This document shows, in pieces, positions 38,175 through 50,262 of a DNA stretch of 64,000 nucleotides. Source of the stretch: Rhabdornis inornatus (taxonomy: Eukaryota > Chordata > Aves > Passeriformes > Rhabdornithidae). Made by a program: the position numbers and the translations under genes. The notes below the pieces were generated by a model. That model was not told the origin of the DNA. It saw nothing but the letters and a program-made list of their open reading frames with translations, and did not search any database. The stretch lies in contig VWZS01009934.1 of assembly GCA_013397075.1 (NCBI GenBank), positions 2,383,926 to 2,447,925 on the forward strand, written 5' to 3'. Every line of letters starts with the position of its first letter. The stretch's first letter is position 1.

Positions 38175-38196
38175 GTTCAATGTTCAACGTTCAATG
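38175..38196. repeat. short GTTCAAY triplicate
   Basis: Three consecutive copies of GTTCAAT/GTTCAAC in 22 bases. A minor tandem repeat. Confidence 0.7.
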
Positions 38197-39397
38197 TGTC
38201 ACCTTGTTTGTTCACTGTCAATCACATCATGTTACCTACTCCAATATTCTCCACCCTTGGTCACTATTCTCCTTCTCCATGTGAAACTGTGTGCTGAATC
38301 CTGGCCTTCCTGCTGCCTTGGTATCCCTGCACCTTATTGTGCCAGAGCTTTACCTTTGCATTGTATCTTTTTTTTCTCTCTCTTCATTTATCACCAGTTT
38401 GCATTCTGACTTTGGTTTTTATTGAACTCCCCTGTACATTCCAGTGGCTGCTGCTTGGTGTACACGTTGCTAGAGGTTGTCAAACTGCTCTGATTTGCTT
38501 TTGTAAATTGCAAAGTATGCAGTGAAATTCAGAAGTTTGGCTTTGGCCCTATGAGACTTTCACAGTTACTCATCTTGATGTAGGGAGCATTCAGAGCAAG
38601 GCAACGGGCACAGCTGTGCTTTGAGCAAAGTCCGTGAGTATTAGAGGCATTACCAACTTAATGCCAGGGTGAAAAATCACAACTGCATAATAAATAATAA
38701 ACAATTATTTCTAATTGCAAAGGCAAGCTAACCAAGCTGGAACAAGTGGAAACTTGGCGAAGGAATAAAATTTCCAATTTCTTCCATTTCTGTGAATGTT
38801 GCCTTTAACATACAGTACCTCTGAATCCTGTAATTCAGGCTTCAGCAGCTGGCAGTTAGAAGTGGTGTTCCAGAAAATGAAATCTGTAGGCAAGCCTCAT
38901 CTTTAACCCAGCTGGAGATCATAACCACCCCTGTAGTCATTATTCTGTGCTAAGAAGTCTCCTGCATGTCAGTCTGAATTCTGAAGGAGAAAAGGAGACA
39001 GGGGTTGATTTTTCACCCCTCTTGAAAATACCAAACCTGGCCTTTTTATGCCAGGTCAGCACTTAAAGTGTTGAATAGTGGATTCTCCTGAATTATTATG
39101 CAAATGTAATTTTCAGCCCTTCTCTTTCTAGCAGGAGGAGAAATAGCAATTGGAAGTTTGTCAGCTACTCCAACTCATTCTCTTTCTTTCATTGTCTCCT
39201 TACCTGTTCCATAAACCATGGACACACATGCAGATACCTGGAGCCCACATGCAGCTGGGTGCTCACTGCTCGCTTTTGCCCCGCACCGTGACACACGCTT
39301 AGCTTTAGTTCCATGGTTTTGTTCCTTAATTCTTCGCGCATCCCGATGGTCCCTAATGCCAGTCACTAACCGCTCTTTTGCTCTCTTGGCTGCCAAG

Positions 39398-39607
39398 GAA
39401 CTGCCTTGTTCTGCACTTGCCCCGTCCCTCCAACCCTGCTTCTCCCGGCCAGAGAGACCAGCGAACCGGCGCCCACCATCACGATGGGCCTCACATTCCC
39501 CTACTGCCTCACAGTCACAGTCCACCGGAGACCTGGCATCCTCAGAGGAGCGTGGAAGCAAGGAGATGCTGGCAGAGACCCCCAGCCAGGAAGGCGAGCC
39601 AGCCTGA
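39398..39607 (+). CDS. MTCL1: MTCL1 terminal coding exon (long C-terminus)
   Basis: The acceptor is CTCTTTTGCTCTCTTGGCTGCCAAG; coding begins at GAA 39398 in phase 0. With the cassette exon skipped, the protein continues ELPCSALAPSLQPCFSRP, then RPANRRPPSRWASHSPTASQ and ends QEGEPA at TGA 39605-39607 (69 residues; total readable 1012). The NRRPPSRWA block matches my memory of the MTCL1 tail. The exon is GC-rich and CpG-containing in contrast to its flanks. Two other frames are also open for over 110 codons here; the family match and phase decide the frame. The exact acceptor could instead be CCCGGCCAG or the overlapping CAGAG (exon from 39453 or 39455), of which only 39455 keeps phase 0. Confidence 0.8.
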   Translation, partial: ELPCSALAPSLQPCFSRPERPANRRPPSRWASHSPTASQSQSTGDLASSEERGSKEMLAETPSQEGEPA

Positions 39608-39859
39608 CTCCGCATGGGAACAGGGCAGGCCACCACTTGCCTCCTCCAGGTCGCCCGCCAGCCGTCTCTGCCACCAAGGAGGGAGGTCCGCTTGGAGAGG
39701 TCAAAGAATGTTCTCAGACACAGCTGCTGAATGTCCGACCTGGGAAACAGAGGTGTTTCTAGAATGAAACAGTTAATGTGCCTGTAATAACTTAATTTTT
39801 TTCATAGCTGAGAAAACTATTTTTGTCTCCATCTTTTCTACATACAGTATATTAACAAA

Positions 39860-39913
39860 AATAAACAAAAAAATAAAAGGGTTAAAATGATATAAAGTAA
39901 GATTTAAAATAAA
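39860..39913 (+). promoter_or_regulatory. cluster of upstream poly(A) signals
   Basis: AATAAA at 39860-39865, 39872-39877 and 39908-39913, about 250-300 bases after the stop. They could give a short 3' UTR, though the A-rich setting makes chance occurrence likely. Confidence 0.35.
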
Positions 39914-40358
39914 ATGTAAATTAAGTTTTAAGGGAATTTGAATACGTGCTCGCGCTCTCTCCAAATACTGACTGCCTTTTGGTTATATTTGCACTGTTAC
40001 ATTTTCAGTTTTGGTTTTGGGTATTTTGGGTTGGTTTTTTTATTATTTTTTAATTTCATGTAAAACTAGGGTCTTAAGTTAATTTTATTCTATTTTAATG
40101 TCAGTGTTATCGGTTTTTAAAGGTAAGGTTCTTAAAGATGCTTCAACTGTCTGAAGCGATACCTTTTAAGCAGTGAAGAAAGCCATTAAGCTTGTTCACT
40201 AGACTTGTAATTAGTTGTGATGGAGGGGAATACAGGTAAACACAAGTAAATGTGTAAAAAAAAAGAAAAGAATGCCTCAGAAAGTCTTACAGAGTTAGCT
40301 GTAAAATACACCTACAATACTTGACTTGCATGCCTCTGGGTCCTCGCACTTTAGTGCA

Positions 40359-40366
40359 TGTACATA
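40359..40366 (+). promoter_or_regulatory. Pumilio-type element UGUACAUA in 3' UTR
   Basis: TGTACATA matches the UGUANAUA consensus bound by PUM1/PUM2 and sits in the distal 3' UTR. A single 8-mer match, so only suggestive. Confidence 0.4.
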
Positions 40367-40631
40367 CTGCTACTGTACCATCACATAAATGTGAGTCAAT
40401 CTGTTTCACTGTAATATTGTTGTGAATTTACCTGTACTGTACTTTTATTGTTGGTATTCTTGCATTGACTATACAAAAAAAGAATTTTTAAATTATTGTT
40501 AGCAGCTCAACTGGCTATGTACAGCGTTTGCTGAGAACTTCCTTTGTTTTGGAAAAACCATGGAAATCTCTGGGCATACTAAATTGTAACTGGTCTTGTT
40601 TAAGAGTCTGTTGGAGACCATGTGAAGTGGA

Positions 40632-40637
40632 AATAAA
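40632..40637 (+). promoter_or_regulatory. probable main poly(A) signal of MTCL1
   Basis: AATAAA in GGAAATAAAACC, followed within about 40 bases by a T/GT-rich stretch (TGATTTTTTTATGATGG), the expected layout of signal plus downstream element. Confidence 0.65.
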
Positions 40638-40655
40638 ACCCTCAGTATTTACAAG

Positions 40656-43600
40656 CTGCTCGTATGCTTCATAATGATTTTTTTATGATGGTACTTCCCA
40701 GGTTCATTTAACTGAGGGAAATAGAAGCCCCCGAACTCCTCTTTTATTCATAAGGGAAGAAAAAAGCTTCCTTATATGAAATAAATCACAGCAAAACCAA
40801 AAATTATGCTGTGCTCTACGGGCCCCTGTGAACACTGGATCAGACCGTGGGAAAGTTTCTAAATTTCCTCCCTGAACTCCACAGAACATATACTCACACA
40901 GATTGTAGGACCCATCTTCTCAGTTTCTCTGAGGCCCTATGGCTTGTTGTTTTCTCACTCATGGGAGTGAAAAGCAGCCAGCTAAATGGAACACCAGAAA
41001 TACGACATGTCCAGTATTAATCTAAGCTTATGTACCATCTGCATTACACACAGAGACCAATAAACAGGGAATTTGTAAAACTGAAGGCTAACAATGAGAA
41101 GTAAATGCAGCCAAGAATTCACACATCTGAGAGGTAGAAACCTCTCATGCTACTTTGCCTAGAACCATCTGTTTGGCCACATGCTTTCTCTGGAGCCCCA
41201 GAACTGCTCTGACTAGTTATCCCATTGCTGAACTGGCTCATTCCTGTTCTGTTTCCTTAGCTGAGGTTTGCTGAGGCTCATTTGTTGAAGAGCACCATCT
41301 GGGCTCCCTAGAAGCCTTCCTGGTTAGCTCTGTCAAGAAATAAGCCCTTCACATCCCACCCTGCTGTGTCACAGCTGGCTTTCTAGGAAGTTTAATTCAG
41401 CTTTTGGATAAGAACAAACTCCCTATCTCCCAAATCACAGCCAATTTATGTCTGATTTCTCCCGTATCAGGTCGGGCTGTGGCTATTGACCCGGGGTCAA
41501 AATGTCCATCTGTAGGTCATCATTACAAAAATGGCCACTTACCAAATGGACAGTGACTGAACAGTACTGCTCTCTAATGGCTCTCTGGTGCCACAGTCAG
41601 AGCAAGGGGTGTCCAGAGCCAGAGGAGAACAGCAATAACCATGTTAGTGATAGCTGCCTCCCCAGCTGTCTCAAAGCCTACTGCTAGCCTTTTTCATGAG
41701 TTAAGTATAGTCCCCAAGTCTGAATGCCTAAAATGGCCTGTGGTGGCCACCCTGTTTGCTTGAAAATCTTCCTCCTGCAACACACTGCTGAATTGTTGCA
41801 CTAATTTTGGTTTGGGAGTGGAAGGAGGAGCACATGCAAGAAGTATTTTGGACGTGAACCGCAGGAGTCACAATGATTATTGGAGAAGACTAAGCCACAA
41901 CCGAAAAATCCTTGTTTGTTTATAAAATTGCCAGTAGTAGCTTTGCAGGGACAAGGGGGAGGTTGCTGCTTCCTTAAAAGCTATTTCTCCTTGATGGAGA
42001 AATTGGAAATTGCAAATGAACAAGCAATGTTGACAACCAGCAAGTAAAAATGATGTTCTATTTCTTGTAGCTGTAATTTTTTTTTTTTTAAATGATGCAC
42101 CAGAAAATTCAGGGCACTAATCTCTTACTTTGATGGCAGGAGATGGTATTTGCCTTTCAAGTCAAGGATACAGCAGTTTGCAGAATAGCTGCTGGCCATC
42201 CTGAAGATCTGTGAGGACAAGCAGCTTCCTGTGGCTTGACAGGTAAAGTGCTTCTGAAACAGCAGGAATCACTGAAACAGAAGTGAGAGAGCAAGCAACG
42301 GCAAGAAGAAGGTTAAGCACAAATAGAGATTCTGTGGGCAATCTTAAAAAGAATGACATTAATTAAATATAATCTTTTTTCTAGTCTAAATGGTGAATAC
42401 GAGAAATATCCCATGTTTCTACTGTCTCTTTGGAAACAACAGGACTTTTCCAATATAGCTGCTGGTGGGTTTGGGACATTCCTACCCACCTTCACATTAT
42501 TCCATCATGCTCCATAATTGCTTACATAAATCATAAAACAAGTAACAAGTCTCTAGTCCATCTGAAGTCCTTTTAAAATCTTCTGAGAGAAAATGAAAAG
42601 CCTTTTTAGAAAGCTTGAAGCTCAGTGTCTGTGGGGTATCTGAATTATTGCCACATGAATAATCAGGGCAGGAGAAGCCTCACAGATTAGCACACAAGTT
42701 AGTGTAAGGGGATGTGAATACATCTGTCACAGCTTTGTTTGGTAAGGCTGAAACAGCTGGATTTCACACAGGGATTTGTGGTGCCAGAGACAATGGCCTT
42801 GGGATATTGCCTGCTACCATAATACAGAGGGGATCAGGAACAGGATTGTCACCTGTGGCATCTCTCCCAGTCCAGACAGCTTTTGAGGTGGCTGCATCAC
42901 CCCCAGGGTGATGGGGTATCCCTCATGTCACAACACTGATGTGTCCATGTGGGTACCATGAGGAGGAGAAGTCACCCCTTTCTCCCATTTCCTGCCTCTT
43001 CAGAGTCACCTGCCCACAGTATGCTGCCCTCCACTTTGCAGGCCAGGGAGACATGGATCCATTCCAGTGACAGTGGTGTACAGCCTCTTAACTCACTGAC
43101 CCAAGCTCACAAGGAAATACCAAAAGAGAACAACCTGGCAACACCAACCTGTGTTGTGCCTCAGTGCCTGGAAAATGACCAGGCTTGGACCATCCTTCCC
43201 CATCGCCCTTTTCCCTTCACATCCTCCCCTGCACAGAGGAAATCTCCATGACCATACAGTACCCCAAGGCATGCATTTTCCCCTGATCCCTTATTTTCCT
43301 GAACATCTGAACCACCAAGTTCCTCCATGGTCTTTTTGGAAGTATCTCATTTCTCGCTCACTTCCTGCTCCTCAGTTTTGACCTTGTTGTATGTAAATCA
43401 TGGCAACCTGCTGGAGTATTACTAAGCTGCTGAGTACATATAATTTTCATACAAAATGACAGCTAATGTCTTCAGTCTCCACATAGCCCAGCCTGCTTTG
43501 CAGAGAGGCTTAATAGCTTTGAGCAAAGTCTGCTTCCCTTCCCTGTTATGGTCCTCTTATCCATCATGTGGGAGTATGAGACATGATGCCTTCAGATTTG

Positions 43601-45652
43601 GGTAAGAGATGTTACTGCCTTGCTATAGATATCTCTAGAATAAAATATTAGCATCTGTTGCTGAAAACCACTTTTTACTCCCTATCAGAGCAGATTTAGG
43701 ACTTCTCTCATTATTCAATCTTCCTTTTTTGGCGTACAAACACTTTCTAGAAGCCAATCTTATCATCCTCTGAAAAAAATATGTGAGAAATCCTGAGAGC
43801 ACTTGGTGATTTGGGCAGGATTTCACCCATGAGGGAGGGATCAGTGGGCTGCTCAGCAGAGTCAGTGCAGACTCTCATCGTGAAGCTGGCCTGAAGAAAG
43901 GAGATGGTCCACATTGAGCAACTCTTTGGAGGCAAAGCTGGGACTGGGGCTGCACAGGCCCAAAGTAGCTCCTCCAAAGTCCCTGGTTTGACAGCCAAGT
44001 GCCTGATTTGACAGCCATCACTTGCAGGTTAGAGCTGCAGGAGGTAAAGAGGTGGGCGGCAGAATATTCCCTTTCTGGGGAAGGGCAGGGGAGGCCTGGG
44101 TGGTAGACTGAGATCTGAGGAGAGAAGGTCATAGGAAAAGAAAAAATCAGTGTACTTGGTGCTGCAAGTGGATGGATATCTGAATGAGGAGGAGAAAAAA
44201 GATGGTTTGGACATTGAGTTTTATATGTCTCTAGATGGCAAAAAGCCTGGCTGAGCAATGTAAGCAGATACTGCACTAAAAGGGAAGAGTGTTGTTAGGC
44301 TATGAAATGTGAATCTTATTCAATCTCAACATAGCAAATAGCAAATTTTGTTTTGTCCTTTTAAATCCCTAGGTTGTTGTTTGGGGTTTGGGCTGTTTTT
44401 TTTAATATATATACTGTAATTGTATTTTTTAATTTCTACAGTAAGACTTTAGAATACCTTTACACACACAAATGTCATGGACTCTGGTACTCTCCTAATC
44501 CTCCTCCTGCTCCTCTCTCCCACTATGATCCCTCTGGATTAGTCTGCAGAGGAGAGAGCTGAGTGCAAATGGATAGACTCATCCCACAGGCTTTGCTCAG
44601 CAGGCACCTCTTTCTCACTGGGTTGGCTGGAACCAACCCGCTTCAAAAATATTAAGCCCTGCCATAATGGAATAGGGCATCATTCTGCGGTTGAAAAAAT
44701 TCCCACTTTTACATAAGAGATGAGCAGTCCATACATTTTAGCTGTTAAGAATTTCAATGTTAAGTGCTTAGCAATTTAGAACATAAATCTAATTGATTTT
44801 CCACTCAGGGAGGAGACTTAAGCAACTAAAGACATTTGGGGAAATTGTATCACAAATCTCTGACTGTAGCTTCATGGTGTTTGTCTTTAAAATACAGCCT
44901 CGATTCCTGATGTTGTCTGGGAGAAGACATGTATTGTGTTGTTCCTCATTGCATTTTCTGCACTCTGCATTGGCAGGACTGAAAAAAATCCACTTTGCAT
45001 ATATGAATGAGAGGAAGAACAATAAAGGCCATGATTTTGCCACAGCTATTTCCATGACAAAACCAAAGACTTTTGAGAGGGAGTTTTTTTACTACAATGT
45101 CACTGTGGTTTGTCATGGAAATCACATTTCAAACAAAAAAAAAACCCCAAAAAACAGCCCTGGCTTCACAAATTGTTTGTGTTCCTTTCAGTCTGTGATG
45201 CTTCTGACAACACCTCTGCTTCACTATGTACACGTAAAAATGTAAGTGAAATATGTTGCACAGGCATCTCAGATGTATAGGTAGGTTCTGATGTGTATTC
45301 ATATTTTAAAAAAGAATTTTTTTAAAGTAATAGGACCATTAAATAGTTGGAAGGAAAACAGCAATAGGAAGTTGGGAAAGACAGAGTCCCTGGAAACCAA
45401 CACCCTGAACTGTGTTTGGTAAACAATGAGTGTCTTTCTGATTTCCTGAGAAGCAGCCCCAGACCTGTGCCTTGGCTTTAGCAAACCTTGAATAGTGTCA
45501 CTTCTGTGGGAGGACACACAAAGGGACAAACCTTGCCTGTCTATACCACTGGCAGCACGTCTCAGCAGCAATCCATATTTGAGTGACAGGGAAACTCCAG
45601 CTGATGAGCTGCACTGTGCTGTGCTTTTCCCAAAAAGCCCCGGAGTCTTTAG
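40656..45652. other. intergenic, no supported gene
   Basis: About 5 kb downstream of MTCL1. Only chance ORFs occur (longest 150 codons at 44793-45245 plus, with an overlapping minus ORF). A T-rich/TATATA block lies near 44396-44412. Nothing assignable was found. Confidence 0.6.
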
Positions 45653-45823
45653 GACAGACTGACTTGCCAAGCCATGAGTCCTGAAGAGCCTGAAGAGCAC
45701 AGTGACACACAGTGGAGGAGACATGGTGGGACGCTATTCCCTGAATTATGCAACATTTTTCACATCAAGAGCAGAAGCAAAATTATTCAGAAACTGCAGC
45801 ACTATGGGATAACACCTCCTCAG
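45653..45823 (+). other. exon-like open segment A (unknown transcript)
   Basis: An AG at 45651-45652 precedes an open frame that includes an ATG at 45674 in reasonable context (GCCATGA) and runs 50 codons to a donor CAG then gtatgt at 45824. The peptide begins MSPEEPEEHSDTQWRRH and ends LQHYGITPPQ. It exits in phase 0. The family is unknown. It could be the first coding exon of an unannotated gene, a lncRNA exon, or chance. Confidence 0.22.
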
Positions 45824-46886
45824 GTATGTGGGTTACTTTTACTCAGCAAATAATTAGCTCATCTTCCCAGCACAGAGCTAAATAATTTAGTACTCAGAAT
45901 TTCTCCACATAGAAGAGTCTGCCTGAACTTTTGGCCAGCAGGTCTGGCTTAGGTGACCAGCAGTCCCCCTGACCAACATCAATCCTCCATGAAGAACTGT
46001 GAGAGCCTCCACTCGCTCTGGACCCTGTCTCACAAGCACCACTTAGCCCCTGCCAGCTCCCAGAACCAGAACTGGTTCATTTAGCTAGTCCCACTACCAG
46101 GGTTTCTGGTTTCTCTGACAGGAGTTAGATACCCTGAGATCATCCCGGTGCAAGCACGGAATATTCTGGTGCTGGTTCTTCAGGTTAGGCAGAGGCAACT
46201 CTGAAACTCAAATGCAGCCAGCATGGGGAATGGAGTGAAGAACTAGACCACTGTTACCTGAGGCCACTTCTGACCTGAATGGAAAAAAGAAAACACACCA
46301 CCCTATACCAAAATTAAATTATCATTTGAGCTACTTAGCAAGTTAACTAAATTGACTGTGACCTACATACCAGAAAGCTTCAGATGTGTGGAAATGCTTC
46401 TTTCCATGGGAGTCAGGTCACTCAGTAAAATCTAGTTTAGAAATCCGCATGCACTTTTCTGAAGCCTCCATCGATCTTGCAGCAGAACCAGCCACTCTGA
46501 AGAAGCAGTAGGAGATTTTTAAAACTTGACATCGATTAGGTCAGGCCTGCAATAGTTTTAGTCTCTTGTCAGGGTAGCAGACAATGCTGACAGATGAACT
46601 GATTAAGCTTGGTGCATATTGCAGCGCAGACACAGTAATTACAGCCTAGAAACAACCATTTAAACAGAAAATAATGTATTACATGCAAAAGGTTCATTGC
46701 CAGCTGCCTAGAGGCAGCACCTCCACAGCTACTATGCAGAAGTAAAACACATCAGGCACCACACTGGGCATCAGATCTTTCTAAAACTACATCAGCTAAA
46801 GACCAACATAGTCATAGCAGATGACACAATTAAATATATGTACTGAAAACAGATTCCTAAAGGAAGATGGAAAAATAAGCATTGAT

Positions 46887-46887
46887 T

Positions 46888-46918
<31 letters not shown>
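46887..46918. repeat. (TGTC)n(TC)n microsatellite
   Basis: About four CTGT units followed by about eight TC units. Confidence 0.9.
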
Positions 46919-47475
46919 TTAAGACTGAAAGCCTCTTCTATCTTTTTATATCTAGCAATGCATATGTGTATATACAGGTGTAACACCAGACTCCTAATAA
47001 CAGACACTTTGCATGGCCTGTAAAGTATCCTTTTCCACAACAGGGTGGAGGAGATGTTTTCCAGACCAAATAGACTTTCCCAGCCCTCTTAGTATTGTCT
47101 TTTATCCCATGTCAGCATCACACAACTTTTAACCACCTATTGCTGCAAACCTGGTCTTTGGAAATAGAGTCACCGCATAGTATTTGCTCTGCTGTTTTTA
47201 AACAGTATTTGTGTGCAAAAGCTCAGCTGAGATTAAGAAGAGAAATACAATACAGAGCTTTAAAGATAAGTTAAATGGACAGTGAAAATTGGCCTTTAAT
47301 CCACTTAGGAAGTCTTTGTGATTAAAGTCCAGCATTTTTTTCGGTGCTAATAAGGCAAGATGGTCACTGAAGAAATGTCTGGGGAATAGCATATAAGCCA
47401 TGGCTGGTGTTGTTGTTTTCTCTTTTCTTTCTAAATAATTTACTTTGATAAATTTTGGATTCTCTTCTGTATCAG

Positions 47476-47541
47476 CTTGATCAGATGGAGCAGACAGACA
47501 CAATCAAAAGATGCCTACGTAGGCTTTCAACCTCCATCACG
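47476..47541 (+). other. exon-like open segment B (unknown transcript)
   Basis: 66 bases between a good acceptor (TCTCTTCTGTATCAG) and a consensus donor (ACG then gtgagt). The phase-0 frame is open for 22 codons, beginning LDQMEQTDTIKRCLRR. Its entry phase is compatible with segment A. Not recognised as a known protein. Confidence 0.25.
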
Positions 47542-50262
47542 GTGAGTTCCCTTTTTCCAGCAGGCATCTGAGTGTGCTACCACATAAGCAAACCTCCTTT
47601 TGATGCATGTTTCATCCAAACAAGCCTTTGCTTTAGGGAGCAGCAGGCCACGAGCTGGCACATACATCAAACAACATGCAAATCCTTCCCCACCAAAGAC
47701 ATGGTTTATAGCGTGCCATCAGATTATAAAAATGTAAAACATCTGACAAATTCTGTAGGGCTATGGCACCATGGCTCTTTAGAACAGGCAGGCATTGCTT
47801 TCGCAGAGCAGATGTTTTACAAAACCTTCCCTGGAACACCTATGCCCTCAGCTGTATATTCAAAAGCCATAAGAACCAGCAATTAACAGTCCCAATGCTT
47901 CATGGATTAGAAAGCAGAGGGAATGGATATAAATCTCAGATTAAACCAAGTTAACTGGAGTTTAGATTACTGCCTGATTTTCTGGCAACTAGTTTTAGCA
48001 GCAAGATAAAAAATAATATTAAGAAGGCACTAATGTTCACTGGGAGGTTTTGAAAAGTTCAAGGACCACCTGATTGGAACAACTGCATGGGAAGATATCA
48101 CTTGAGGCAGAGCTGCCCTCAGTTATCCCAGTGTTTTCCAAATGAGAAATGGGAATGGAACATTATGTCCCAAATGAAATTAAAGAGGTTTTGTGTGTTC
48201 ACCCCCTCTGAAAATGTTGTTATTAGAAACAGACACCTGAAAATAATTTTCCCTCTTCTACTCAGTCCTCCCACTCCTACCACTTGAGTATTTGAGCACT
48301 ACCATGCCGTGGTTTAATAAGCAGCATGACTAACATCTGTCTCATAATGTACTTGCTCATCCTCTCCCTCGGGACAGACCCATGTGCAGTGGAGACTGCT
48401 TTTCTTATGCATACACACTGAAAAATACATAATTACACAAGCACACACACGTCCATGTGAGTTTGTCAGGGAGTGCAAGATGAAAGCAAACGTGGCTCAT
48501 ACCTCGGGCAGGGAGTGCTGGGGTTCACTCTGAAAGAACAGCGAGGTTGAGGCTTAGAAGATGCCCCAGAAGGTGTGAGACACATCTCACCCTTCTCCTG
48601 GATACACCACAGCTGTGTAGGGAAGGTGTTCATTGTCTTTAGCAGCATGAACAACCAGACACTCCTGGTGACCAGTGTGCCTGAGTGGTTACAGAAAATT
48701 CGGAGTCTTACATGAGTTTTAGCTGTAGCTGCTACATACAGTACCTGGTAATGTGGACCCAAAGAGCTTGACCAATTATCATATACCAGGATTTCATACC
48801 AGTTTTGAGGAGTTTTCTCTATATTACAGCATTTTACTGGTAACTTGTTTTTATAGTAGTGTTTGCTGTGCTGGAGTGACCTGTAGAAGAAGAAGCCATT
48901 TCCTTAGTACAGGAAGAAATTGTGGTGCTAATTAAATTTGAGCAGGTAGAGGCAGGAGAAAGGAATTTCTTCGTCTCTCTCTTTTTGGCGGTGAGAGAAA
49001 CATATTTACTTTTGGAGCTTTTTGGGACTAGGCCTCTTTGAATAGGAAATATCCATAACCATTCAGAAAATACATTAATGCAGTAGCCATGCCATGAAAG
49101 AAATTACCAGCTTCTAGTTATTGTCATAACGCAGGCTGGGTGCCCTTTAGCTGGCTGTGTCCCATGACTGAACACAGGAATGCTCTTGCCCTTTTTTCTA
49201 GATGTGTGTGCTCTCTGTGAAGATTAATTTTTATTTTTTTGACTTGGATGGAAAATCCAGCAGTGGAAATGGTACTAATCCAGAGAGCTCAGCAAGTCTG
49301 AGCAGGAGAGGCCAGGCAGCATCACAGAGAAAATAAGTGACAGCAGACATAAGAAATTACAACTGCTCATCCAAATTCCAGGTGCCAAGGTGAAGAACTC
49401 AGCAGGACTGTATCTGGCAGCCTGTTTTGTATGTACCTATCTGAATTTTTATACTGGCTTCCTGCTCAGATTCTAAATGAGCTCAGGCAGTGCTTACACA
49501 GCCATTTGCTTCTCAGGAACCTATGGAAGTTTGTTTGCTCTCCTGTGATGGTTGCTGTTCTTCCAGCTGAGAAACTGAGGCATTTAGATGCCTCAGTTCC
49601 TGTTCCTTTTCCTGTTCTTCACTAGGCACCATTGAATACACTAGGCTGCCTTTCCAGTGGATCAATGGCAAGGTTTAATAAAAGTTTCCAGATCCTGTGA
49701 GTTTCTCCATGAAGAAAGAAGGGGCCATGAGGCTAGAAAGGGTGAGCCTGCAGGAGGAGAGCATCCTCTGGTGTTATGGAGCTGGTGGTCTTAGCATTGC
49801 CAAAAAATTTAGTTGATAAGTTCCTTAAGGAAGTAACTGAGCCTGATCTGATACTGCCTAAAGCTTCACCAGTGAGAGCAGACAGAGTATTACAGCCACA
49901 GACATGACCTCCAGCTGCTGTCCACCTGGACTGGATTCCTCTGGGCCTCACAAACCTGTTCAAGGCAAAACTGTCCAGAGACCAGCTCTGGGTGCTGCTG
50001 GGCTCCCTCCATGACAAGGGCAGCTCTGTCTGCCAGGATCCTGGCCATGGGCTTTCCATTGCTGCCTTGCTTGAGCTCCCCAGAGGCAGAGGAGAGAACC
50101 TGCCTCCCACCAGGCTGCTGTGCTGCATTGTTGGCACACAAGGAAGACTGAAGCAGGATAAGCAGGGCAGCTGGAGTGGGTGTATCCACAGATCTGCCTT
50201 TGCCAAAAAGGACAGCACAAAACAGCAACATCATAAATACCACATTTTAACTGTTTTCCTAG
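47542..50262. other. intergenic, no supported gene
   Basis: No supported coding region. A 161-codon minus-strand ORF (49733-50218) in a GC-richer patch has no recognisable motif and overlaps a 94-codon plus ORF, so neither is called. Confidence 0.55.

Larger units (their letters stand above)
36373..39397 (+). other. MTCL1: MTCL1 last intron
   Basis: A 3.0 kb stretch, intronic for either splice form. It contains T-rich low-complexity sequence at 36722-36750, a GTTCAAT-type triplicate at 38175-38196 and a short inverted repeat (TCAGGTC...GACCTGA) near 36511-36530 region. No gene is seen. A long minus-strand ORF at 39175-39636 is a shadow of the terminal exon. Confidence 0.75.
7735..40655 (+). 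other. MTCL1: MTCL1 gene, 3' portion (gene-level entry)
   Basis: Eight constitutive-looking exons, one cassette exon and one terminal exon join into a single open frame on the plus strand. The product belongs to the SOGA/MTCL family of long coiled-coil proteins that crosslink and stabilise microtubules (known for the family). Seen here: conserved-looking coiled-coil exons, the block EFQRLMDISPFLPEKNLP at the start of the large exon, a Lys/Arg-rich region, and two tails, NQTVLLTAPWGL and a longer one containing NRRPPSRWASHSP, both recalled from the family rather than looked up. The AT-rich setting, multi-kilobase introns and gene-poor 3' flank suit a macrochromosomal gene such as MTCL1 better than the microchromosomal paralogue MTCL2/SOGA1, but the paralogue cannot be excluded without alignment. 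The 5' exons are outside the window. Confidence 0.82.
39608..40655 (+). other. MTCL1: MTCL1 3' untranslated region
   Basis: Runs from the TGA to the likely cleavage site just past the AATAAA at 40632. The sequence has the AU-rich look of a long vertebrate 3' UTR, with three earlier AATAAA hexamers (39860, 39872, 39908) and one Pumilio-type motif. The true end is inferred, not observed. Confidence 0.65.

Noticed and set aside
7735..39607. Assignment to the paralogue MTCL2/SOGA1
   Set aside because: Shared family motifs make it possible, but the tail sequences as remembered, the AT-rich context, long introns and gene-poor flank favour MTCL1. An alignment would settle it.
39175..39636. 153-codon minus-strand ORF
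   Set aside because: Antisense shadow of the GC-rich terminal exon, with no splice or family support.
39378..39767. Two further plus-strand frames (129 and 118 codons) over the terminal exon
   Set aside because: Neither fits the phase-0 exit of the preceding exon with a family-like tail; the NRRPPSRWA frame does.
44793..45245. 150-codon plus ORF
   Set aside because: Overlapped by a minus-strand ORF, with no conserved-looking segment or splice context.
49733..50218. 161-codon minus-strand ORF, the longest unexplained frame in the downstream region
   Set aside because: Low-complexity Ser/Pro/Trp-rich composition, two other overlapping minus frames and one plus frame also open, no recognisable domain. 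GC-rich chance ORF is more likely.
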